DNA of 64,000 bases from Croceivirga sp. (GCA_028284665.1 JANQRG010000045.1:153889-217888); one strand, 5' to 3'; numbered from the stretch's first letter, positions 1-9,649 are shown. Made by a program: numbers and translations. The notes: a model not told the origin generated them from the sequence alone.

Positions 1-1037
1 TTCTTTACCCTTTCTACAATAGTATCAGGAGAAATGGTATTTATTGCGTTCTCATAGTCCTGGGGGTACTTATTGCCATACACGGAAGTGGGGATAAGCG
101 GATAGTTGTCTCTATCCGGCAATAAAGAGTTCTCCATGGGTTGTTTGTAGGGTAAAAATCCCGTGTAGGGATGTGTAACTCCCCAAATGGTTACCACAGG
201 AATGCCGTAATTGGCAGCCAAGTGTCCATTGCCACTATCCATGGCGATCATCACGTCCAGATTGGAAATAATCTCCAGTTCTTCACCCAAAGTTACCCTT
301 CCGGCCACACGAACTACTTTAGCACCTAAGTGGCCTTCCAGTTGTTTCAACTGGTCAATCTCCTTTTTTCCTCCACCAAATAGCAATAGCATGCAATCGG
401 AAGTGTCCAGCAATTTACGCATCACCTTTTCCATCAATTTCAGATCATACATTTTACTGGAATGCGCAGCGAAAGGAGCAATTCCTATTTTGGTCAACCT
501 TGTTTTCCCAATAAGTGAAATTGCCTTCTTGGACAGTGGTTCAACAGGTAAAAAACTATTAGGTTCTCCCTGTATTGGCAGCCCCAAACCGGAAAAAACC
601 TGTGCATAGCGATCCGTTGTAGATAGCAAAGGGAGAAAAACCTTGTTTTTTCTTCTGGTAAGTAACTTTTTCTCCTTTCTTCCTTTGTTTATTTGTCCTA
701 TTCTTACCCCCTCTAACCTAAATAGGATTGCGAGCAAATTACTCCGGAGTACGTTATGTAGATCTGCAACCGCTTCAAATGGTATTTTCCTTAACTGCTT
801 ATATAATCTAAAAAGTCCTAATATCCCCTTGTGCTCGTTTTTTACCGCTACAGGAATAACTACAACACCCGGCAAAGTAGTAAAGATAGGGGCATAGTTG
901 GCTTTGGTAAGTACAGTTATACTCAGTTTAGGATATGTGCGCGCAAGTGCCAATAACACAGGAACGGTCATTGCAACATCTCCCATTGCCGAAAGTCGAA
1001 TCACAAGAACATTCGTATAATCAGCCTTTTTGGCCAC
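1..1037 (-). CDS. Glycosyltransferase family 9 (heptosyltransferase-like), 3' end cut by window edge
   Basis: Reverse-strand frame open from 1037 to the window edge, about 345 codons seen. The N-terminus (LVIRLSAMGDV) is the first Rossmann strand and loop of the WaaC/WaaF-type GT-B fold. Near the C-terminus the donor-site stretch AMDSGNGHLAANYG and the following VTIWGVTHPYTG are typical of GT9. The family transfers ADP-heptose or a related sugar to the lipid A-core region at the cytoplasmic face of the inner membrane. The start is probably the GTG at 1037-1035, overlapping the stop of the DUF4254 gene by 17 bases; a stop lies four codons before it and the next ATG is inside the Rossmann loop. 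The overlap implies translational coupling. The exact sugar cannot be read from sequence. Confidence 0.85.
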   Translation of the reverse strand, partial: MAKKADYTNVLVIRLSAMGDVAMTVPVLLALARTYPKLSITVLTKANYAPIFTTLPGVVVIPVAVKNEHKGILGLFRLYKQLRKIPFEAVADLHNVLRSNLLAILFRLEGVRIGQINKGRKEKKLLTRRKNKVFLPLLSTTDRYAQVFSGLGLPIQGEPNSFLPVEPLSKKAISLIGKTRLTKIGIAPFAAHSSKMYDLKLMEKVMRKLLDTSDCMLLLFGGGKKEIDQLKQLEGHLGAKVVRVAGRVTLGEELEIISNLDVMIAMDSGNGHLAANYGIPVVTIWGVTHPYTGFLPYKQPMENSLLPDRDNYPLIPTSVYGNKYPQDYENAINTISPDTIVERVK

Positions 1038-1626
1038 GCAGGATAGGATTTAATTCCTCGTCATTATACATTTTCATTTGCTTATAAACTTTCATGTATT
1101 TTCTGCCGGAAGCAATATCTTCAAGAAGTTCATCAATAGCAGTAGCCAGATCTTTTTGTTGTTCTAACAGAACTGACAGTTTTTCGGAACACGCCTTTCT
1201 ATGTTCTTCCGAAGCATCTTCTCTTTCTACCTCTTCCTGCATATGGTAGATTTTCAACGCTAAAATAGAAAACCGGTCAATAGCCCAGGCAGGGCTTTCG
1301 GTGTTAATCCCTGCATCATCCCGCACCACCACCAAGGCATATTGCTGTAAAAAAAAGCTGTCAATATACTCTACGAGATCAGTCCTGTCCTGATTACTGG
1401 CATCTATCTTCCGTTTTAGCAATAGCGCCTCCTCAGGATCAATATTTGGGTCTCTAATTAAATCCTCATAATGCCATTGCACCGTATCGATCCAGTTCTT
1501 AGCATACAATAAGTGTTCAATTGTACTTTTGTCATAGGGATTTGTAAAAGGTTGGTCCACAGTATCAAGTACATGATACTTAACTATACTTTCTCCAAAT
1601 ATTGCAATGGCTTTATCACTAAACAT
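1021..1626 (-). CDS. DUF4254 family protein
   Basis: 201 aa, predicted mostly helical and soluble, with no signal peptide or membrane segment. The N-terminal part and the NPYDKSTIEHLLYAKNWID region match what I know of DUF4254, a family found in Bacteroidota next to GT9 glycosyltransferases. The gene ends inside the GT9 start region (17-base overlap) and begins 22 bases after the DUF6427 gene, so the three probably form one transcript. No catalytic motif is evident. The link to lipopolysaccharide core synthesis rests on its fixed neighbour only. Function unknown. Confidence 0.85.
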   Translation of the reverse strand: MFSDKAIAIFGESIVKYHVLDTVDQPFTNPYDKSTIEHLLYAKNWIDTVQWHYEDLIRDPNIDPEEALLLKRKIDASNQDRTDLVEYIDSFFLQQYALVVVRDDAGINTESPAWAIDRFSILALKIYHMQEEVEREDASEEHRKACSEKLSVLLEQQKDLATAIDELLEDIASGRKYMKVYKQMKMYNDEELNPILRGQKG

Positions 1627-1648
1627 TTCGGTTTTTCACAAAGATAGT

Positions 1649-2572
1649 TTATTGAAATTGAGCATACACGAAACCAATCAAGGGTACTACAATTGAAAGG
1701 GTTAAAAAGAATTCCTTAAAACGATCTTTTCGAATGGTTTCCACAAAATTTCCCAAAAAAACAGCCACGGAAAAAAAAGTTAACAACATTGCATCCTGAC
1801 CAGGATTATTTGTGAAAAGCCTAAGAAAAATAGCTAGAATAAGATAAATCAAGATAATCCGTAGGGATAAGGTACGGCCAAGTCTTCTATAACCAAGCTT
1901 CCAGAAAACCAATACCACTAAAATCAGCGATGTTAGTAGGTAAATAAAAACGCCATAATCCGGACGTGTAAACGCCTCTAAGTGCATTTTATATTTGAAG
2001 TGTTCTAACAAGAATTGTGTGTTGTCTGTTAAAAGCAGTACGGTAAACGCAATTGCCATTACGCATATAAAGGCTGCCAGCGGCATCAACCACAGGCGTA
2101 CTTTATTCGTATCGAAAACGAACATTGTGACGTAAATTGGGATAAGGAACAACACTGCCCATTCATAGAAAAAACTTGCCAAGAACACGCAAAGCGAGGC
2201 TTCAAATATCTTCTCCTTTATCCTTTTGTCGTTTTTGATTGCTAATACGCTATGGGCGGATAGTATTAGCAGTAGGTTACAATAGATCAGATCAGCGCTT
2301 GTAAAAACCCTGGGGTACGTTATAAGCAAGGCGACAAAAAAGAACATGGTAAAGGAATTTGCCCCTGTTAACTTGTTTGCTTTTGACATCTGTCCAAGCA
2401 AATAAATCGCTGCCAGCAGGGCCAACATTGCTATTGAAAAACCCGGTAGATGTTGTAACAGTATTTCAAAACCTTTATCAACTGTAATAAAAAGCCAAAA
2501 AAACAATAAAACGGACCCAAACAAAACCGCATAATTGATAGGTTTTGTTTTACTAAGAAAATTTGAAATCAT
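1649..2572 (-). CDS. DUF6427 family integral membrane protein
   Basis: 307 aa with about eight to ten hydrophobic segments covering almost the whole length, beginning with ISNFLSKTKPINY followed by a first membrane helix at about residues 15-31. The N-terminal motif and length match DUF6427, a flavobacterial inner-membrane family of unknown function. It starts divergently from the small DUF6341 gene (58 bases between starts) and is followed closely by DUF4254 and GT9. The position suggests an envelope role, but there is no direct evidence of substrate or activity. Confidence 0.82.
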   Translation of the reverse strand: MISNFLSKTKPINYAVLFGSVLLFFWLFITVDKGFEILLQHLPGFSIAMLALLAAIYLLGQMSKANKLTGANSFTMFFFVALLITYPRVFTSADLIYCNLLLILSAHSVLAIKNDKRIKEKIFEASLCVFLASFFYEWAVLFLIPIYVTMFVFDTNKVRLWLMPLAAFICVMAIAFTVLLLTDNTQFLLEHFKYKMHLEAFTRPDYGVFIYLLTSLILVVLVFWKLGYRRLGRTLSLRIILIYLILAIFLRLFTNNPGQDAMLLTFFSVAVFLGNFVETIRKDRFKEFFLTLSIVVPLIGFVYAQFQ

Positions 2573-2603
2573 ATTTCCAGAGGGTCAATTGAATGGCTTT
2601 TAT

Positions 2604-2611
2604 TATTTTTG
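2604..2611 (+). promoter_or_regulatory. Candidate Bacteroidota -7 box for the DUF6341 gene
   Basis: TATTTTTG is an exact match to the TAnnTTTG -7 element used by the Bacteroidota primary sigma factor. It ends 19 bases before the ATG at 2631. No clear -33 TTTG lies at the expected distance, so this rests on the -7 box alone. Confidence 0.4.
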
Positions 2612-2630
2612 TACAGTAAATATAACCCAG

Positions 2631-2852
2631 ATGAGCAGTTTTTTTTACGGTATAGAAGACTTGTTTGTAAATTATCTCTTTTCGCCTTACGACTTTTTCC
2701 GGTTTATGGAAAGCTGGTGGGCTTCTAACACTATAAACTGGTTGTTTTTTATCATCGGTCTGGTTGCCATGGTGTATTGGATGGGGCAGCTGAAAATTTT
2801 CAACGATAGAGGGGAAGAGGACAAAAGTATTTCCTCTCATTCTTATCTATGA
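2631..2852 (+). CDS. DUF6341 family small membrane protein
   Basis: 73 aa, starting at the ATG at 2631 (MSSFFYGIEDLFV). Longer in-frame extension upstream would run through the -7 box and into the divergent gene, so it is unlikely. The protein has an amphipathic N-terminus, the conserved-looking WWASNTINWLFFIIG stretch and a single membrane helix at about residues 36-52, then a short charged tail. It resembles the short flavobacterial DUF6341 proteins, which are sometimes mislabelled uracil phosphoribosyltransferase; nothing here supports that enzyme. It lies between DUF6427 (divergent) and purD (convergent), an arrangement I recognise as recurrent in Flavobacteriaceae. Function unknown. Confidence 0.8.
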   Translation: MSSFFYGIEDLFVNYLFSPYDFFRFMESWWASNTINWLFFIIGLVAMVYWMGQLKIFNDRGEEDKSISSHSYL

Positions 2853-2878
2853 ATCCATCTGAGTTCACAAAATTAGCT

Positions 2879-2895
2879 GCAAAAACATCTTTTGC
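2879..2895. terminator. Weak hairpin between convergent DUF6341 and purD genes
   Basis: A 6-bp stem (GCAAAA / TTTTGC) with a 5-base loop sits in the 90-base space between the stop codons of the two convergent genes. The stem has only two GC pairs. Runs of A and T within the arms could let it act in both directions, but the evidence is weak. Confidence 0.25.
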
Positions 2896-2942
2896 GTCCA
2901 TATCTTGCTTTTTCGCTTAAATTCCATGCACTCAGACGGGTT

Positions 2943-4214
2943 CTATAGGTCAAACCCTATATCCTTTCTGAAATATTTTCCTTCAAAACTAATTTGCCCA
3001 GCAGTATCGTAAGCAATACTCAGTGCTTCTTGCATCGTATTCCCAAACGCGGTAAGTGAGATCACCCTTCCACCATTGGTAAGTGTTTTTCCATTTTTTC
3101 GCAATGTGCCAGCATGAAAGGCAGTAGCATTGCGAACGTCTTCCAATCCCCGGATTTCCATACCCTTTTCATACCCTTCCGGATACCCCCCTGATACCAA
3201 CATTACTGTAACCGCTGTACGTTGATCAATTTTCAAGTCTACAGTATCCAATTCTGTATTGGCCAACGCTTTAAACACTTCAAGAAGATCATTTTTTACC
3301 CTGGGGAGCACCACTTCTGTCTCAGGATCTCCCATACGAACATTGTATTCTATTACTTTTGGTTGGTCTCCTACCTTTATCAGTCCAATGAAAATAAATC
3401 CTTTATACGATATTCCGTCTTTCTTAAGGCCTTCTATAGTGGGTTGTACGATTTGTTCTTCTATTTTACGGTGAAATACTTCATCTACAAAAGGAACAGG
3501 GGAAACCGCTCCCATTCCACCAGTATTCAGTCCTTTATCGCCTTCTCCTATTCTTTTATAGTCTTTGGCATACGGTAATATCTTGTAGTGCTTTCCATCT
3601 GTTATCACAAAGCAACTCAACTCTATCCCCTCTAAAAACTCCTCTATTACCACCGTTTTACTGGCATTTCCAAACTTGGAATTCAGTAACATTGCTTCCA
3701 ATTCTCTTTTGGCTTCTTCTACATCCTGAAGAATAAGCACACCTTTGCCAGCAGCCAGGCCATCCGCTTTTAAAACATAAGGCGCCGTCATTTTTTCCAA
3801 AAAGTGTTTCCCTTCTCCAAGGGTTTCCGAAGTAAATGCCTGGTACTTTGCCGTCGGAATGTTATGCCTGTTCATGAACTCCTTGGCAAATTCTTTACTG
3901 CCTTCGAGAGTGGCCGCTTCTTTTTGCGGACCAATAACCGGAATAGTTTTTAAAGTTTCGTCCTCCAAGAAAAAATCGTGAATACCTTCCACTAAAGGGG
4001 CTTCCGGGCCAACTACCACCATATGGATCCCGTGGGATAGTACGGCATTTTTAACCGCTTGAAAATCCGAAATGTCAATGTTAAGATTTACGGCTATGGC
4101 TTCCGTACCGGCATTCCCCGGGGCCACAAAAAGCTTATTGATCTTGCTACTCTGAATGAGTTTCCAGGCAAAAGTGTGCTCTCTTCCTCCTGAACCGATT
4201 ATCAGTACGTTCAT
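2943..4214 (-). CDS. purD: Phosphoribosylamine--glycine ligase
   Basis: 423 aa, full family length. It joins glycine to 5-phosphoribosylamine using ATP, the second step of de novo purine synthesis, in the cytoplasm. The N-terminal loop GSGGREH is at residues 7-13. The ATP-grasp domain shows KADGLAAGKGV (149-159), NTGGMGA (230-236) and the metal-binding EYNVRMGDPETE (289-300). It lies 37 bases downstream of the UDP-glucuronate decarboxylase gene on the same strand and could be read from the end of the polysaccharide transcript, although its function is unrelated. Complete and unremarkable. Confidence 0.97.
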   Translation of the reverse strand: MNVLIIGSGGREHTFAWKLIQSSKINKLFVAPGNAGTEAIAVNLNIDISDFQAVKNAVLSHGIHMVVVGPEAPLVEGIHDFFLEDETLKTIPVIGPQKEAATLEGSKEFAKEFMNRHNIPTAKYQAFTSETLGEGKHFLEKMTAPYVLKADGLAAGKGVLILQDVEEAKRELEAMLLNSKFGNASKTVVIEEFLEGIELSCFVITDGKHYKILPYAKDYKRIGEGDKGLNTGGMGAVSPVPFVDEVFHRKIEEQIVQPTIEGLKKDGISYKGFIFIGLIKVGDQPKVIEYNVRMGDPETEVVLPRVKNDLLEVFKALANTELDTVDLKIDQRTAVTVMLVSGGYPEGYEKGMEIRGLEDVRNATAFHAGTLRKNGKTLTNGGRVISLTAFGNTMQEALSIAYDTAGQISFEGKYFRKDIGFDL

Positions 4215-4251
4215 TGGACGAATTTAGGTAAATGTGCTAACCTTTATCACA

Positions 4252-5238
4252 TTATTTCCGGTTATGTCCGGTAAAATCCCGATGCTCTGTTTTTTCAAGG
4301 TCTTCCCTTGAAAGGGTTTTAAAATATTCGAAGGTTTTCCGCATCCCCTCTTCGCGACCCACTTGAGGTTCCCATCCCAGCATTTCTTTGGCTTTTGAAA
4401 TATCCGGTTGACGTTGCATTGGATCGTCCTTGGGGAGGGGCTTATAAACGATTTTTTGGTCCGTTCCGGTTAACTTGATAACTTCTTCAGCGAACGCTTT
4501 GATGGTTATTTCGTGTGGATTACCAATATTCATTGGCAAAGTATAATCACTCATGAGCAAGCGATAGATTCCTTCTATTTCATCATCCACATAGCAAAAT
4601 GAGCGTGTTTGCGAACCGTCACCAAAAACCGTGAGGTCTTCTCCTCGTAACGCTTGACCCATAAATGCCGGAATAACCCTGCCGTCGTTCAAACGCATCC
4701 TCGGGCCGTAGGTGTTAAAAATACGAACAATACGGGTGTCCAACCCATGAAAACGGTGGTACGCCATGGTAATGGATTCCTGGAAACGCTTCGCCTCATC
4801 ATATACCCCCCTAGGACCAATGGTATTTACATTGCCGTAGTATTCTTCTGTTTGAGGATGCACCAAAGGATCACCATAGACTTCGGAAGTAGAAGCAATC
4901 ATAAAACGAGCCTTCTTTTCTTTAGCCAGGCCTAACAGATTGTGGGTGCCCAATGCACCTACCTTCAAGGTTTGGATTGGAATTTTCAAGTAATCGATGG
5001 GGCTCGCAGGGGATGCAAAGTGAAGGATATAGTCAAGCTTTCCCGGAACATGAACAAACTTTGTCACGTCGTGATGATAGAACTCGAACTGTTCCAACTT
5101 GAAAAGGTGCTCTATGTTTTTTAGATCACCAGTGATCAGGTTGTCCATACCTATCACATAATGTCCTTCTTTAATAAAGCGATCACACAAATGTGATCCT
5201 AAAAAACCGGCGGCTCCGGTTATTAGTACTCGTTTCAT
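4252..5238 (-). CDS. UDP-glucuronate decarboxylase (UDP-xylose synthase type SDR)
   Basis: 328 aa extended short-chain dehydrogenase. It has the NAD-binding loop GAAGFLGSH (8-16), the active-site strand ASTSEVYG (115-122) and the catalytic YDEAK (146-150). Overall it resembles bacterial UDP-glucuronate decarboxylases, which convert UDP-glucuronate to UDP-xylose. A dTDP-glucose dehydratase or UDP-glucose epimerase is less likely because of the [11 protein letters not shown] region and the [11 protein letters not shown] segment typical of UXS. It closes the polysaccharide locus 101 bases after the initiating transferase, which suggests xylose or a related 4-keto pentose as a building block of this polymer. 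Confidence 0.88.
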   Translation of the reverse strand: MKRVLITGAAGFLGSHLCDRFIKEGHYVIGMDNLITGDLKNIEHLFKLEQFEFYHHDVTKFVHVPGKLDYILHFASPASPIDYLKIPIQTLKVGALGTHNLLGLAKEKKARFMIASTSEVYGDPLVHPQTEEYYGNVNTIGPRGVYDEAKRFQESITMAYHRFHGLDTRIVRIFNTYGPRMRLNDGRVIPAFMGQALRGEDLTVFGDGSQTRSFCYVDDEIEGIYRLLMSDYTLPMNIGNPHEITIKAFAEEVIKLTGTDQKIVYKPLPKDDPMQRQPDISKAKEMLGWEPQVGREEGMRKTFEYFKTLSREDLEKTEHRDFTGHNRK

Positions 5239-5339
5239 GATTTGGATGTAATTGGCGCATAAACAGCTATAAAAATAGCATTTCTATACCATCAAAAATT
5301 CATAATTCTGATTATCTGTCAATTTGTGCGGTAATCGGA

Positions 5340-6695
5340 TTAATACGCCTTATCCTCACCCCTAAAAGCATTAACAATTGTTTGTACTATGATTTTTAAA
5401 TCCAAAAACAAAGACCAGTTCTCGATATAGAATATGTCAAATTTTATTCGATTTTGAATATCCGTATTATTTTCGATTTCACCACGATACCCTCGTACCT
5501 GTGCCAAACCAGTAATTCCAGGTTTTACAAAATGACGTACCATATATTTATCCACCCTGTCAGAATACTCATTAGTATGCTTCACCATATGAGGTCGTGG
5601 GCCAACCACGGACATAGTACCAAAAAGTACGTTGTAAAATTGTGGAAGCTCATCAATACTGGTGCTTCTGATAAACCTCCCCACTTTTGTAACACGCATA
5701 TCATTTTTACTTGCCGAAAGTTTATCCGCATTTTTGTTAGGTGCCATGGACCTGAATTTGTAACAATAAAATTCCCTATTATCAATACCGTTCCTGGTCT
5801 GCCTAAAAAAAACCGGTCCTTTGGACTCTAAGGTAATAATGATGGCTAACAAAGGGGTTAACCAAGAAAGCAGTCCTAAAATTACTACAAGGGAAAAAAT
5901 GATATCAAAGCTTCTTTTGATGAAGGCGTTTATCGGGTCATGAAGGGGGATATCCCTTAGAGATAGTATAGGAATGTAATCGTAATATTCGAACTTTAAT
6001 TTTTTAGCAAAAATGTTTTTATTGTCAGGTATAAACTTGAGGGTTTTCAGGTTGTTATCCGCAAAATTGATAAATTGAGTGACCTCTTCGTTTTTTAATT
6101 CCGATATAGAACAATACACCTCATCTATGTTTTCATTGATAATAAAGTCGAAGCATTTGTGCAGATTAAACTTTTTACCACTTACACTTGAAAATTGCTT
6201 AACAAATCGATATCCATACTCCGTTCTTTCTTGGAAAACATTCACCAATTGGTCTGTTTTACTATTTTTCCCAACTACAACTACATTTCTAGTATTGCCC
6301 TTTACCCTTTCACGATATCTCATCAAAAGGATATAATTCAGCATCTTGATTGTGAAAATTGTCAGAGAAACAAATACAAAATACTGACCTAATGCCAACC
6401 TACTGATGATCGGTTGCTTGAAAAAGCCAATGAACGCATAAAGGATCAGGAAAAAAAACACGAACTGAACGAAAAGCAGTCTTAACACAAACGCCACTTT
6501 GGCATAACGATGCACCTTATAAAATTTATTCCGAATAGAAACTACTACCCATCCTAATGATATATAGGCATGGAACAACAATGGAGTTTGAAAGTTTATT
6601 GGGAGAAAATAAAGAAACAAATTAATAACCAATAAGTCGATAAGGTATGACATCGGGGTAATCAGGTCAAAATATTTGTTCTGTGTAAAAAACAT
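5340..6695 (-). CDS. Initiating polyprenyl-phosphate phosphoglycosyl transferase (WcaJ/PglC superfamily)
   Basis: 451 aa. The N-terminal half carries four or five membrane helices and a CoA-binding-like middle domain; the C-terminal catalytic domain starts near residue 258 with KRSFDIIFS, the re-entrant helix region. It shows KFRSM, DELPQ, VVGPRPH and KPGITGLAQVRG motifs of the bacterial sugar transferase family. Such enzymes load the first sugar phosphate on undecaprenyl phosphate at the inner membrane. It is the only initiating transferase in the window, so it probably starts the repeat unit assembled by the upstream glycosyltransferases. Which sugar it loads cannot be decided from sequence. 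Confidence 0.93.
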   Translation of the reverse strand: MFFTQNKYFDLITPMSYLIDLLVINLFLYFLPINFQTPLLFHAYISLGWVVVSIRNKFYKVHRYAKVAFVLRLLFVQFVFFFLILYAFIGFFKQPIISRLALGQYFVFVSLTIFTIKMLNYILLMRYRERVKGNTRNVVVVGKNSKTDQLVNVFQERTEYGYRFVKQFSSVSGKKFNLHKCFDFIINENIDEVYCSISELKNEEVTQFINFADNNLKTLKFIPDNKNIFAKKLKFEYYDYIPILSLRDIPLHDPINAFIKRSFDIIFSLVVILGLLSWLTPLLAIIITLESKGPVFFRQTRNGIDNREFYCYKFRSMAPNKNADKLSASKNDMRVTKVGRFIRSTSIDELPQFYNVLFGTMSVVGPRPHMVKHTNEYSDRVDKYMVRHFVKPGITGLAQVRGYRGEIENNTDIQNRIKFDIFYIENWSLFLDLKIIVQTIVNAFRGEDKAY

Positions 6696-6806
6696 TACTT
6701 CTAGGGCAACCTAAACTTATTTTTAGATTTTTGCAGGTCCTTCATATTTCCGAATCTTAACCCTTTCATTTTTGTAAACGGTTGTTTTTAAGTCAAAAAG
6801 AGTGGT

Positions 6807-8036
6807 TTAGTCAATTATTTTGAAACTGTGTTGTTGTTGCGAAGTACCAATAGGTTCCTTTTGTGATCCTATGCCGAGTGAGCACAAAAACAGTGTCCCA
6901 AAAATGGCATAATATTCAATTCCTTTGATTCTTACCATCATTGATTCAGTAAGATTTGCCAGAAAGAATGTAAAGAAAATAAACGTAAACAAATGATCTC
7001 TCTTATAAATGCTCAATAAAAACAAAAAGGCTAGTGCAATTGCATAAACAAACCCGCCTATTGCCCCATTTGTACTCAGATATTCCAGAAACTGGTTATG
7101 GGCGTTCAGCTCATTTGCCGCCGCTAAAGAATAGCCTCCTTCTTGATACTTTTCTTTTCGCACCTGTTCAATATCATGATATCCTACTCCAGTAAACGGG
7201 CTTTCTTTAAATATTTGGTATGACACCTCCCATCGTTGTACTCTTTTTTCATCGAATATTGCGTCCACAGAGAACATTCTGCTCTGCATATAATAGCTCT
7301 CAAAGGCCCAAAAAAAAGTAGTGCACAACGAAACACCAAAAACCAGTACAATTAGTTGTTGTTTGTACTGCTTGATATTGCTGACCGCAATATAGAACAA
7401 AAACAGAACGAATAAGAGCAGGGCCATTTTACTAGCCAATTGGAAGAGCCCAAATAAAAAGATTATCAATAAGGTATACCTAAGGGTCTTATTAAGCTGT
7501 CGGTCCTGTATCAAAAAGAGTATAGATGTGACCAAGAATAGACTTAGATAGGCAGGATGGGTATCAGCAGTTTCGGTAAAACTATGAGCAAAGTACCGGT
7601 CCTGAAACCAAACTTTTAATGGTTCTCCGCTCTTGATAATCTCCAAAGTAAGATTGGTATAACAAATAATTAAAGTTGCCAAACACCCCCATATCAATGA
7701 CATAAAAATTCTACGCTGGTTCTTTATATACCGTTTATTTTCAGACAACATCAAAAGCGGCACAAACAACAACGACCAATGCGTTTCCAAATACTTGATA
7801 TTGTCAATTTCCAAACTCCTAAATGAGGCAAGCACAGATAAGGCGAAAAACCCAATAATGGGCCAGCCGTAGGTAAAATATCTTTTAAAATTCAACTTCT
7901 TTGACACAAATATGATGTCGATAAAGCTCAATATTATGAATACCCCCAAAATAAAATTATTGAGTTTCATGTACATGGGCAATGTAAAGACGACTGCGTA
8001 CATAAGCCAAATCTTATATTTGAATACGGTTTTCAA
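6807..8036 (-). CDS. O-antigen ligase/polymerase family membrane protein (WaaL/Wzy-like)
   Basis: 409 aa with about ten to twelve membrane helices. A large periplasmic loop contains PFTGVGYHDIEQVRKEKYQ and NAHNQFLEYLSTNG, the GxG and HNxFLE signatures of the O-antigen ligase family. These proteins either transfer finished polymer to lipid A-core or join repeat units. Three proteins of this type lie in the locus. Its distance from the AT-rich core, beside the initiating transferase and after an 806-base gap, makes a ligase role plausible, but this is inference. Confidence 0.85.
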   Translation of the reverse strand: MKTVFKYKIWLMYAVVFTLPMYMKLNNFILGVFIILSFIDIIFVSKKLNFKRYFTYGWPIIGFFALSVLASFRSLEIDNIKYLETHWSLLFVPLLMLSENKRYIKNQRRIFMSLIWGCLATLIICYTNLTLEIIKSGEPLKVWFQDRYFAHSFTETADTHPAYLSLFLVTSILFLIQDRQLNKTLRYTLLIIFLFGLFQLASKMALLLFVLFLFYIAVSNIKQYKQQLIVLVFGVSLCTTFFWAFESYYMQSRMFSVDAIFDEKRVQRWEVSYQIFKESPFTGVGYHDIEQVRKEKYQEGGYSLAAANELNAHNQFLEYLSTNGAIGGFVYAIALAFLFLLSIYKRDHLFTFIFFTFFLANLTESMMVRIKGIEYYAIFGTLFLCSLGIGSQKEPIGTSQQQHSFKIID

Positions 8037-8842
8037 GACAAAATTTATTCTATAACAGGTGATAAATTAAACCATGGGTTGAAAATACATAAAATCAACT
8101 CTAGACAAAATCTAAGCAAGTGATTCTTTACAAAACGAAAAAAGAATTTTGATCTAATAAACTACCCTCCACATGAAGGACCTATTGCCCCCGGCCTTGA
8201 TGTTTCAAACTTCAGACCAACTTTACCAGCTTACCGTATTGAAGAGTTTCCTCTGATTAAAATTCATAGAACAATTTATTGAAACTACGTATGGGAATAA
8301 CACTCTTAAGACTTCCCTAAGCGGTTTCTTTGAGTACTTCGAATTTGGAGGCAGGTAATAGAGAAGATTCTGAATTTGTCTTCATTATATTCTCCCATCT
8401 ACTTTTCAATTGTATGGAAATATAATCGATATTACGGACTAAAAGTCTTCAGGAGCTTATGATTTCCAACGGCTTAAAGCCCCGTAGAAATTATAGCGGA
8501 ACTTAAACTTTTGGTCTCAGAGTTTTCCGTTTTTTGTGCCATAGATTTTCCATAGGGTGTAATACTGCTAGTAAAACACATATTCTCTATTCCGGTTTTC
8601 CGAGCGAGATCGTTTACGTGGTAAGCCCTGGAATATTCGTATTTAATAGTCATGCCTGGGCTCCTTGTGAATAGCGATCAAATTGAAAATCCAAGGTTGC
8701 TGTGGGCCTATCTCCCTGTCAAACTTTAATTCTATTGGCTTTCTTACATCAATGAAATCAAAGCTTACTCGAATGTTTTCTACAAATCACGAAGACTCAA
8801 AAAGTTTTTCTCTTACCTTATCAGCGTATGAACCAATTGTAC
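8037..8842. other. Gene-free gap in the polysaccharide locus, possibly decayed coding sequence
   Basis: About 800 bases with no convincing gene in any frame. Short open stretches occur on both strands, for example a 27-codon plus-strand stretch from the ATG at 8173 and a minus-strand stretch opposite about 8300-8410, but each is broken by stops. A plus-strand open stretch near 8683-8901 overlaps the end of the GT2 gene and does not look like protein. The gap separates two same-strand polysaccharide genes that elsewhere are packed closely, so a lost gene or mobile-element scar is possible. I recognise no family. Confidence 0.5.
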
Positions 8843-9649
8843 CTAAAAGGTCACTAAAAACCTTACAGAAATTTTGCTTAAGTACCGCCAATTCCATTTA
8901 AGAATAAATTTCCAGATACTCATTATATTCCAAAAATTATATTTCCCAAAAAGTTTTTTGGAACTACTTTCATTTAGGTTATGGTAAATATATGAGCTCG
9001 ACACACCTATTACCTTCATTTTTTTTTGATGTGCTTCAAAACAGATATCAATATCTTCACAGTATAATCTATATCTTTCATCCAATAAATTATTATTCTC
9101 TTTCAACAACCGCCTAGATATTAACATACATGCTCCTAAACACCAATCTATTTGAGGACCAACCATTTGAATCTCGGATTTAGCTTTTAATAGCCCAGTT
9201 CTTTTTTTTATAACATTTAAGAAATTTGGAAATTTTTTCCATGTCACTTGAAGTGTGCCATCAGGGTACTTCATCAAAGGCGCAATAATACCTATATCAT
9301 CTTTAAGTTTTATTTTCAAATATAGATCAGATAAGAAATCAATATCAAAATAAGTATCTGGATTAAGTAAAAGAAAATATTCTGACTTCAAATTAAAATG
9401 CCTAATCAAATCATTGTTGTTTTTGGAAAAACCTTCTAAAATGGTTTTTTCCAATATTCTGTTATGAAAAGGACCGTTTTTTAATTTATGAAGTGTTTTG
9501 TCAGATGATTTAGCATCACAAAAATAAACGTTCTTATAATCAAATTTAATAAGGGAATCGATCAGTTTATCGATGTAATCTGAATGATTGTGCGTGACTA
9601 TCAAAATACTCACTTCATCTTTATATCCCATATAAAATGATGTTTTCAA
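8843..9649 (-). CDS. Glycosyltransferase family 2, rhamnosyltransferase-like
   Basis: 268 aa, GT-A fold. The N-terminal strand VSILIVTHNHSDYIDKLI, the LLLNPDTYF segment (in place of a DxD) and the C-terminal acceptor-side motif YCEDIDICFEAHQKK followed by IYHNLNESSSK match the WbbL/rhamnosyltransferase branch of GT2. It would add a sugar, possibly rhamnose, to the lipid-linked repeat unit on the cytoplasmic side. It overlaps the GT4 gene by 29 bases; an alternative start is the ATG at 9631, giving 262 aa. Rhamnose specificity fits the nearby rfbB, rfbA and rfbC genes but is not proven. The sequence is strongly AT-rich. Confidence 0.85.
   Translation of the reverse strand: MKTSFYMGYKDEVSILIVTHNHSDYIDKLIDSLIKFDYKNVYFCDAKSSDKTLHKLKNGPFHNRILEKTILEGFSKNNNDLIRHFNLKSEYFLLLNPDTYFDIDFLSDLYLKIKLKDDIGIIAPLMKYPDGTLQVTWKKFPNFLNVIKKRTGLLKAKSEIQMVGPQIDWCLGACMLISRRLLKENNNLLDERYRLYCEDIDICFEAHQKKMKVIGVSSSYIYHNLNESSSKKLFGKYNFWNIMSIWKFILKWNWRYLSKISVRFLVTF

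Noticed and set aside
211..897. Plus-strand open frames opposite the GT9 gene
   Set aside because: They are shadows of the GT9 coding strand, whose translation gives clear family motifs.
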